From positions 29,458 through 87,628 of the forward strand of contig JABURP010000038.1 of assembly GCA_014762645.1 (NCBI GenBank): 58,171 bases of DNA, read 5' to 3'. Source of the DNA: Crocinitomicaceae bacterium (GTDB lineage Bacteria > Bacteroidota > Bacteroidia > Flavobacteriales_D > Crocinitomicaceae). Both the position numbers and the translations under genes were made by a program. Below are positions 53,001 through 58,171 of this stretch, piece by piece. The notes under the pieces are model-generated. The model did no database searches and was not told where the DNA came from. It was given only the letters and a program-made list of their open reading frames with translations. Positions within the stretch are counted from its first letter, which is position 1; each line of letters opens with the position of its first letter.

Positions 53001-55249
53001 TCCCCGATTTTGAATATGATGTAAATGATGAACGTTTGGCTCCCTGGTGCTTTAATAATCAGCAAGAAATTTTTATCTCTGATTATAGCAAGGAGTACGA
53101 CAAGTATATTGCTGGAATGCAAGCACCTGTTTCCGGTAGAGATTCAGCATCCATAATTTATATCCCACTCTTCTCTAAAGAAAAGATTGTTGGAATATTG
53201 ACGGTTCAAAGCTTCGAAAAGCATGCCTACACCGATTATCACATGGACATCCTTCGTGGCCTGGCGGCTACCATTGCTGCAACCATTGAAAATGCCATGT
53301 TGTACGAAAGCCTTGAAGAAAAGGTAAAGGAACGTACAGCTGAAGTCGTGGCTCAAAAAGAACAAATTGAAAAAGCGGCGGAAAATACGCGATTACTGAG
53401 TGAAATTGGTAAAGACATTGCTGCAGAGTTATCTTCCGCCGGAATTATTGCTAAAGTATACGAGAGTATTAACAGTATGATGGATGCCAGTGTATTTGGA
53501 ATTGCACTTTACAAACCTGAGTCCCATACCCTACTCTTTACCGGTGCATTTGAAAATGGTCAGGCTTTGGATGACTTTTCTTATAGCGTAGATGAAGAAA
53601 AAATTGCCTCGATCTGTTTTCTAAAAGAACAGGAAATTGTCATTAACGACTGGAAAGAGGAATACAAAAAGTACGTTTCAAAGGAATATGATGCGAGTGC
53701 TGGTGAAATGCCTGAATCCATGATCTACCTGCCGTTGATCTCCAAGGATCGAAAAATTGGTGTAATTACGGTACAGTCATTTAATAAGGACAGTTACGAC
53801 CAGTATCACCTGGATATTTTAAGAACTCTTTCTCTTTACGTGGCCAGTGCGCTTGAAAACGCTAGTCTGTACGAAGATATGGAGGATCGCGTAAAAGAAC
53901 GTACTGTTGAAATAGAAAAGGCCTATGAGGATACCAAACTCCTTAGTCAGATTTCCAAAGCCATAGTTGAGTCTCTTGAAGTAGAGTCGATTATCAGCAG
54001 GGTTTATAAAAGCATTAACACGTTGTTAGATGCTACCTGTTTTGGTATTGGAATTTATAATGAAGATACCCAAACAGTTGATATGCCTGGATTTATTGAA
54101 AACGGCAAGGAACTGGATGGAGTGAGTTTTGATATGACCAATCCAAATCAGCTGGCTGCGGTCTGTTTTAATAATGATCAAGAAATCTTAATCTCCGATT
54201 TTGTAAAGGAATATAAAGAGTATGTTGCCGATATAGAAGCTCCGGTTAAGGGAGAAGGAACAAGTTCTATTGTTTACATCCCGTTGAGAACCAAAGACAA
54301 AGTTGTTGGAGTTTTAACGGTTCAAAGCTATGAAACTGCTGTTTATTCAGAGTATCACATGAGTTTGTTGCGTAGTCTGGCTACTACTGTTGCTACAGCT
54401 ATTGACAATGCCATGCTCTACGAAAATCTTGAAGACAAAGTGCGTGAACGAACGTTGGAACTCTCGCATCAAAAAGAGATTATTGAAGAGAAGAATAAGC
54501 ATATTACTGATTCAATACGGTACGCAAAACGGATTCAAGACGCCACATTACCAAGCATTGACTTGGTGCGTAGTTATTTGAAGGACTCCTTTGTATTGTT
54601 TAAACCAAAAGACATTGTATCCGGGGATTTTTACTGGGTAGAACAAGTTGATGACACCATCCTTTTTGCTGTGGTTGATTGTACAGGTCATGGCGTACCA
54701 GGAGCATTTCTAAGTTTGATTGGTCACAACAGTCTTAATCAGATTGTGAACGAGTTAGGTATTATGAAGCCTTCTGAAATTCTGTTTGAATTGGATAAGA
54801 TTGTATTCAAGACGCTACAGAACAATTTAGAGCACACGAATATCAAGGATGGCATGGACATGGCCATTTGTTCGCTTAATCTCAATACAAAACATCTGGA
54901 GTTTGCCGGTGCCTACAACCCACTCTACCTCATTCGTGACAATGAACTTACCGAAGTGAAAGGTGATAAGCTCGCTATTGGTAGCGGCGAAGTGCAAAAT
55001 CAGTATAAAAATTCAGGAATACAATTACAGGAGGGAGACCGAATCTATTTATTTAGTGACGGATACGCCGATCAGTTTGGTGGACCAAAAGGGAAGAAAT
55101 TCAAATATTCGCAATTTAAGGACCTACTTCTAAAAGTTCACCAAAAACCAATGATGGAGCAGCATAAATTACTCAATCATTACATTGAGGCCTGGCAAGG
55201 TGATCTGGAGCAACTGGATGACGTGTGTGTAATCGGGGTGAGAATTTAA
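50069..55249 (+). CDS. TPR, six-GAF, PP2C (SpoIIE-type) phosphatase, 1726 aa
   Basis: Cytoplasmic protein with no signal peptide or membrane helix. Residues ~20-340 are TPR units (ARINDGIGQTYYNLKQYEKA). Six GAF domains follow, starting near 373, 554, 736, 926, 1115 and 1297, each with an NLMDATGFGIGI-type element (the LMDA Leu at 395, 576, 758, 948, 1137 and 1319). They repeat at 181-190 residues, separated by coiled coils (KVKERTDELEITYKN). The C-terminal ~240 residues are a SpoIIE/RsbU-type phosphatase with metal-site Asp D1520 (SGDFYW), D1537 (VVDCTGHG), D1664 (FSDGYAD) and D1718. It is probably a signal-regulated Ser/Thr phosphatase; its target anti-sigma or other partner is not encoded nearby. 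Monocistronic in this window. Confidence 0.88.
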   Translation: MIETTEAIETIDASNKEAWEIVRAEPVKTLELAQESLARAIELDYPKGIGWAHGNIGAAYTWMSDYEKALDACFKSIEVLLDIEDYQHASQIEYYLSIIFYFLGDFEKQMTHSKASYDLAERINDEFGMANALNGIGTALYTNERNEEALESLQKGLKIAQKVNDNPLLARINDGIGQTYYNLKQYEKALTYKFNALELVKASGVKQTESYAQDGIGEIYSKKGDYPKALEHFQNSYNIRKEMGFRDGMAKTKIHMAETYRLAGDNLSAVQEYKDALAIGQELESKEIEYKSHFGLSELYEDMGNLTLFVKHFKSYHAAMQAFNVEKEDKKVKAFELKGRLDQIQKEKEQLEQKNEQLESYFRDVQTLSSIGHEITSTLNIEDIFQIIYERINSLMDATGIFIGICNHEENKLQVKLAIDNGQKDEYFEHSLDDRKLANYAVKTGKDVHINDYQKEIKDYYEEGEDILHTAPNSVVIIPLTVKDKIIGVLFAQSGKTNAFSQHHVNILKSFASYLSIALDNATLYEQMDSKVKERTDELEITYKNSELLNKIGQELISTLDFEAVFERFYKNVNQLMDATIFGIRILSDDKKSVNYKYEYEKGKRLGDISIPMDNDNNYSVVCIKRNEVILINDNIKEHKKWVDEIMVVDGEMPHSLIFVPLIHDGEVLGVISVQSFEKSAYNNYHVTIVKTLAQYTVLALQNARRYELMEAKVMERTSEITKTYENTKLLSEIGKSITSQLSVEQIIKITYDNINKLMDAEGFGIGIHIKDEGAIDFPGYIESGKRLEGGYYKLDEPNRLACVCFNQDTDIIINNFEEEHEKWIDNYVAPKMGKSVSSLIYLPIRSKGEKIGVITVQSFSNNSYSDYEVNMLRSIGVYTAIALDNATLYENMEDMVKERTEEVVRKKEEIEQTYENTRLISQINKAISRSITIEALIDSVYENCNNLMDATGFGIGIYDSERERIIMKGYIEKGEKLPDFEYDVNDERLAPWCFNNQQEIFISDYSKEYDKYIAGMQAPVSGRDSASIIYIPLFSKEKIVGILTVQSFEKHAYTDYHMDILRGLAATIAATIENAMLYESLEEKVKERTAEVVAQKEQIEKAAENTRLLSEIGKDIAAELSSAGIIAKVYESINSMMDASVFGIALYKPESHTLLFTGAFENGQALDDFSYSVDEEKIASICFLKEQEIVINDWKEEYKKYVSKEYDASAGEMPESMIYLPLISKDRKIGVITVQSFNKDSYDQYHLDILRTLSLYVASALENASLYEDMEDRVKERTVEIEKAYEDTKLLSQISKAIVESLEVESIISRVYKSINTLLDATCFGIGIYNEDTQTVDMPGFIENGKELDGVSFDMTNPNQLAAVCFNNDQEILISDFVKEYKEYVADIEAPVKGEGTSSIVYIPLRTKDKVVGVLTVQSYETAVYSEYHMSLLRSLATTVATAIDNAMLYENLEDKVRERTLELSHQKEIIEEKNKHITDSIRYAKRIQDATLPSIDLVRSYLKDSFVLFKPKDIVSGDFYWVEQVDDTILFAVVDCTGHGVPGAFLSLIGHNSLNQIVNELGIMKPSEILFELDKIVFKTLQNNLEHTNIKDGMDMAICSLNLNTKHLEFAGAYNPLYLIRDNELTEVKGDKLAIGSGEVQNQYKNSGIQLQEGDRIYLFSDGYADQFGGPKGKKFKYSQFKDLLLKVHQKPMMEQHKLLNHYIEAWQGDLEQLDDVCVIGVRI

Positions 55250-55276
55250 TCCATACGGCGCTTGACCGCATTCAAT

Positions 55277-56086
55277 CTAATTCCGGTATTTATAAGCATT
55301 CTCCTTCATATCTTTTCGGATACGATCCGCCCAATCTACCGTCAAATAAGGTAGCACAATAGAATCACATTGGCATAACGTCACTGGGATTATAGCTAAG
55401 CTCTGGGTGCCTTCAGAGGCAAAAATCTTAATACGTTCTGTTTTTCCATTGTGTGTAAAGCTCATGACTTTATACCCCCGAATCATTTTGGTTGAAGCAC
55501 CTCGATTGATAGATATCTCATTATCATTTAAGAACTGGATGTACTGATAAGGCTCAAATCCAAGGGAAGATATTTTTTTAAAGCCTTTAAATTGCTCAGT
55601 ATGAAACGTATCTAATTCAAACAGATGATGCACAGCAGATGGATTAAAGCCGTACTTGTCCAGTTCATTGAGTGTAGCGAAATCCACTTCCATACGTTCA
55701 TTGATAGAAGTAACTCTCGAATACATTTTTACAAATGTTTTATTGATAAAATGCATGGTGAATACCAGCGTATCTGCATTTTTACTGGTGAAATGATATT
55801 CTGTTTCCAGCACTTTATTTCCCAGGTTATGTTTGATCTTACCTGATTCAATCGTTATATCAAACTCATCTGACTTGGAATAAGGATAAAAATAAATCTT
55901 GAGTTTATCATGGTCGATAATGATAAACTCTTCATTGGGAAGAAAGAAATTCTTTCCGTCATACGATTCAGCATCCTGATACATGTCAATCCCCAACCAA
56001 TTACCATAAAGCGAATGCTTCAGGTTTTCCTGGCTATAAGTAGCTGTACTTACCACTATCAACAGACAAATAAATACGTTTCGCAT
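55277..56086 (-). CDS. Hypothetical secreted protein, 269 aa
   Basis: The ATG at 56086 begins a signal peptide (MRNVFICLLIVVSTATYSQ); an upstream frame to 56155 is less likely. The rest is beta-rich with charged segments and no family I recognise. One CxC occurs near the end (TLCQCDSIVL). It is preceded by another hypothetical secreted gene (56152) on the same strand, with 65 bp between, so both may share a transcript. Downstream it converges with the six-GAF phosphatase gene (27 bp). Confidence 0.62.
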   Translation of the reverse strand: MRNVFICLLIVVSTATYSQENLKHSLYGNWLGIDMYQDAESYDGKNFFLPNEEFIIIDHDKLKIYFYPYSKSDEFDITIESGKIKHNLGNKVLETEYHFTSKNADTLVFTMHFINKTFVKMYSRVTSINERMEVDFATLNELDKYGFNPSAVHHLFELDTFHTEQFKGFKKISSLGFEPYQYIQFLNDNEISINRGASTKMIRGYKVMSFTHNGKTERIKIFASEGTQSLAIIPVTLCQCDSIVLPYLTVDWADRIRKDMKENAYKYRN

Positions 56087-56151
56087 GAAAGTTTTTTTCG
56101 CAAATATAGCGTAGTCAGAATAATTATGTTGGATCGACACTAATAATAGAC

Positions 56152-56847
56152 TCAATCCTTTTCAAGAATTTGTGTCAGAAAGGTACCAAAACTCAAACTG
56201 TACTCATCAATCCACGCATTCTTAAAAGAACCTTTTATCATATTGAAATAAAAGAATTTAGGAAACATCCGCTCCTCCATTTTAAACGAGATTTCTGTTC
56301 CTCTTATCTTTGAACCCAGCGCAAGGGTGACGTCAGTTTTTGGAGGATAACTGTATTCTCGGTAAGTCAGTGCCCGCATTATAAAAGATTCATCCTGAAT
56401 TTCCACGTCATAACCATCAATATCCTGGTGATAGCCCAGGAATCCGAACAGATATACTTTATTATCTTTAAACAATTCAAGGTTTTCATTTCGGTTCTCC
56501 ATGCGAATCCAGTAAACAGAAATTTCAATGTACTTGTCTTTTCCAGATTTATAAATGTTAGATGCATTCACCTTAAAGCCATTAGCTCCAAATTGATTTG
56601 CCTTTTCTTTAAGTTCTTTGTAAGATTCACCGATCATGCCGCGAAGGACTGTATCAAACTCCACGCGAAGATCAGCCACCCATGTCAGGTTAGCGGAGTC
56701 AAAATCTTCGTGTACATAATCAAAATACCTTGACTTTCTGTATCGCTCATATTGATCATTGTACTTCAAGACATCAACATGCTGAGAAATACAGAAATAA
56801 GGCAGACAAAATAATATGGTTAAAATTACCTGCTTCATCATCCACAT
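56152..56847 (-). CDS. Hypothetical secreted protein, 231 aa
   Basis: A signal peptide (MMKQVILTILFCLPYFCIS) is followed by a ~205-residue domain of unknown family, starting in a basic, Tyr-rich region (YNDQYERYRKSRYFDYVHED). Two beta-rich patches (KYIEISVYWIRMEN and YSYPPKTDVTLALGSKIRG) are apparent. No catalytic motif stands out. It lies between the START-domain gene and the other secreted hypothetical, all on the minus strand. Confidence 0.6.
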   Translation of the reverse strand: MWMMKQVILTILFCLPYFCISQHVDVLKYNDQYERYRKSRYFDYVHEDFDSANLTWVADLRVEFDTVLRGMIGESYKELKEKANQFGANGFKVNASNIYKSGKDKYIEISVYWIRMENRNENLELFKDNKVYLFGFLGYHQDIDGYDVEIQDESFIMRALTYREYSYPPKTDVTLALGSKIRGTEISFKMEERMFPKFFYFNMIKGSFKNAWIDEYSLSFGTFLTQILEKD

Positions 56848-56915
56848 CCAACTGATTTATACGGGTAGAGTCTGCAAATAGTTAGCCAAAGTTTCCATTT
56901 AATGGTCCTTCTCGA

Positions 56916-57512
56916 CTACTTGAAAGCCTTCTTAATAGCGGAAAGTGTTTCGAATGGAGCATCAACCACAAATAAGTTGGCTACCCAGGCGGGTATATTG
57001 CCTGATGGATCCGTAAGGCATTGATACTCAATTTTGGTTTGTTCACCAATTTGTGAAAACCTCCAAAATCCTGAAGTATCCCCTACTCTTGTTACACCAT
57101 CTTTTTTAGGCTTAATACCGGTCTTGTCTTTGAACCATATTGTTGTCACATCTATTTCGTCTTGTCTTTCTATGCACATTTCAACAACTGCATCCCTGTC
57201 CTGAGTTGGCCACGGACAATCTATTCGATAATAAACCACCAGTTCATTCAATGACTCACGGGAAACAATATCAGATTCCAAACAATCCGGAAACCAGTTT
57301 ACATAATCCGTAATGTTTAATACCATTACTGCAACCTCTTTCCGCCTGGCTTTTACATAAGTTATTCCTTTGTACTCTTTGAAATCAGACAACGTTGTCT
57401 TTCGGGTATAGATTTTAATACCATCCTCATTCTTATCAAGTTTCCAGTCATCACCTGCTAACGAATAAAAACAATGACCCAACATTACGATCAATAGGAG
57501 TAATCTGCGCAT
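56916..57512 (-). CDS. START-domain protein, periplasmic
   Basis: A signal peptide (MRRLLLLIVMLGHCFYSLAG) precedes a START-like helix-grip fold (residues 22-198). Typical elements are DDWKLDKNEDGIKIYTRKT, LNITDYVNWFPDCLES, IDCPWPTQDRDAVV and GFWRFSQIGEQTKIEYQCLTDP-type strands (the last beginning GFWRF), ending in a helix (LSAIKKAF). START domains bind sterols, lipids or other hydrophobic ligands. The bacterial group to which this belongs is often a small exported START protein; the ligand is unknown. Starts and stops are clean. It is 68 bp upstream of the hypothetical gene at 56847. Confidence 0.8.
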   Translation of the reverse strand: MRRLLLLIVMLGHCFYSLAGDDWKLDKNEDGIKIYTRKTTLSDFKEYKGITYVKARRKEVAVMVLNITDYVNWFPDCLESDIVSRESLNELVVYYRIDCPWPTQDRDAVVEMCIERQDEIDVTTIWFKDKTGIKPKKDGVTRVGDTSGFWRFSQIGEQTKIEYQCLTDPSGNIPAWVANLFVVDAPFETLSAIKKAFK

Positions 57513-57558
57513 ATACAGTCAATTTTTACTACCTTCAATGTAATCAATCTATCTAACA

Positions 57559-57798
57559 ATGAAGTTGATTTTTATCATCTCGACCAGCATTTTGCTCTCA
57601 TCATGTATTAAAGCAAGTACCACTTGTAGCAATGAAGTAGTAGCGAGTCCTTGTATAGACATGAGTAATGTCGATACAAACACGGTATGTACAACTGATT
57701 ACGATCCCGTGTGTGGATGTGACGATAAAACCTACAGCAACAAATGTGAAGCTAAAAAGAAAGGCGTTCAGGCCTGGTCCCCAGGTGAATGTTGCTAA
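57559..57798 (+). CDS. Kazal-type inhibitor lipoprotein, 79 aa
   Basis: The N-terminus (MKLIFIISTSILLSSC) has a lipobox with Cys at 16, so it is probably lipidated at the envelope. Residues 44-79 form a Kazal-type serine-protease-inhibitor domain with DYDPVCGCDDKTYSNKCEAK, including the conserved C52, C54, Y59, N61 and C63; the last two residues (C78, C79) supply further Cys. It has no large extra domain. Kazal inhibitors protect against serine proteases; in bacteria their targets are usually host or predator enzymes or self-produced proteases. It is divergent from the START-domain gene (46 bp) and followed by a hairpin. Confidence 0.8.
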   Translation: MKLIFIISTSILLSSCIKASTTCSNEVVASPCIDMSNVDTNTVCTTDYDPVCGCDDKTYSNKCEAKKKGVQAWSPGECC

Positions 57799-57811
57799 TA
57801 GATAAATTGAA

Positions 57812-57834
57812 AAGGGGAGCTCTCGCTCCCCCTT
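57812..57834. terminator. Terminator-like hairpin between convergent genes
   Basis: GGGGAGC and GCTCCCC pair around a TCTC loop, with TTTT after it on the minus strand. It lies 13 bp beyond the Kazal gene stop and ~40 bp beyond the coiled-coil gene stop, so it can serve either gene, more clearly the minus one. Confidence 0.65.
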
Positions 57835-57874
57835 CTAGCTATGAAGTCATGGAGATCTCTCTCCAATCCACACC

Positions 57875-58171
57875 TTATTCAGTTAGCTCAGCGTACTCTT
57901 GTTCAGCTGCCGAGAATGCCTCATCAATTCCTTCTCTGATTTTATCCCACCAAACTTTGGTGTTGTCCTTGAATTCAGCCCAGTCTTCATCTGTCTGGTC
58001 ATCAATTTCTTCAAGTTTGTGAATCAGATTGTTCTTGTAGATTTTTAATGAGCTTTCAAGGGTTTGGACGGCTGACATCCATTCTCCCTCTACTTCGTTC
58101 TGTCGCTCTTTCATCTGAACCTCAATAATGTATAACGCATCATTGACCTGTTCAATTTCTTCAAGAATATT
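57875..58171 (-). CDS. Coiled-coil protein, partial (5' end beyond window)
   Basis: The frame is open to the right edge of the window, so the start is not seen and the ATG at 58114 is probably internal. The visible 98 residues are helical with heptad-like hydrophobics and many Glu/Lys (IYKNNLIHKLEEIDDQT, DWAEFKDNTKVWWDKIREG). There is no signal peptide in the seen part. The repeated WAEFK/WWDKI pattern resembles amphipathic apolipoprotein-like helical proteins; no function can be stated. A hairpin follows the stop. Confidence 0.6.
   Translation of the reverse strand, partial: NILEEIEQVNDALYIIEVQMKERQNEVEGEWMSAVQTLESSLKIYKNNLIHKLEEIDDQTDEDWAEFKDNTKVWWDKIREGIDEAFSAAEQEYAELTE

Noticed and set aside
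1-58171. tRNA, rRNA, transposase, integrase or phage genes
   Set aside because: None was recognised by reading either strand; no inverted terminal repeats or target-site duplications were evident.

Overview
This window looks like chromosomal DNA from a Bacteroidota bacterium, probably a marine or environmental member of Flavobacteriales or a near relative. I infer this from type IX secretion (T9SS) signatures: two type A sorting tails, a CHU_C-type (type B) C-terminal domain and a PorP/SprF protein. The BatA-like protein, the DUF2400-family protein and the degenerate Bacteroidota dihydroorotase agree with it. The DNA is AT-rich, promoters are poorly recognisable, and I see no rRNA, tRNA, CRISPR array, insertion sequence or phage gene. 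No gap without a gene exceeds 300 bases.

Layout. 1-1163 is the 3' end of a T9SS-exported repeat protein built from 156-bp tandem repeats. 1.2-5.6 kb holds hypothetical secreted proteins, a beta-propeller protein, a 2-oxoglutarate/Fe(II) oxygenase and a cold-shock-domain protein. 5.7-7.0 kb is a membrane class III adenylate cyclase. 7.1-9.5 kb pairs a DUF2330 protein with an orphan RnfD/NqrB-like membrane protein. 9.7-13 kb has a lipoprotein, a class V aminotransferase-like protein and a DUF2911 protein. 13-17.2 kb is a translationally coupled operon: PIG-L deacetylase, a 37-residue membrane microprotein, and a sodium/solute symporter. 17.3-25.7 kb contains an esterase, SRPBCC and VOC proteins, a lipoprotein next to a T9SS-exported CotH-like kinase, pirin, a CREST/ceramidase-like protein, a YdeI-like protein and MgtC.

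25.8-37.6 kb is a surface-adhesion locus: a 2804-residue beta-helix protein with a CHU_C tail, then PorP/SprF, then an OmpA-family protein. 37.7-44.6 kb is mostly housekeeping: Smr protein, site-2 protease, LolD-like ATPase, DUF2400 protein, BatA-like protein, dihydroorotase-like protein and a methyltransferase. 44.5-48.3 kb has three tandem paralogous secreted proteins of an uncharacterised family plus a related secreted protein. 48.4-49.8 kb is mnmA and a small protein. 50.1-55.2 kb is a single 1726-residue TPR, six-GAF, PP2C/SpoIIE-type phosphatase. The right end carries hypothetical secreted proteins, a START-domain protein, a Kazal-type lipoprotein and a partial coiled-coil gene.

The best candidates for something undescribed are the six-GAF phosphatase, with a Cys conserved in five of its six GAF domains; the three tandem KPVIYLY/EWGG proteins; the 37-residue microprotein coupled to the deacetylase and symporter; the DUF2330/RnfD-like pair; and a repeated GAATTCTG-type double motif upstream of two genes. 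All functions are inferred from reading the sequence; no database search was run.
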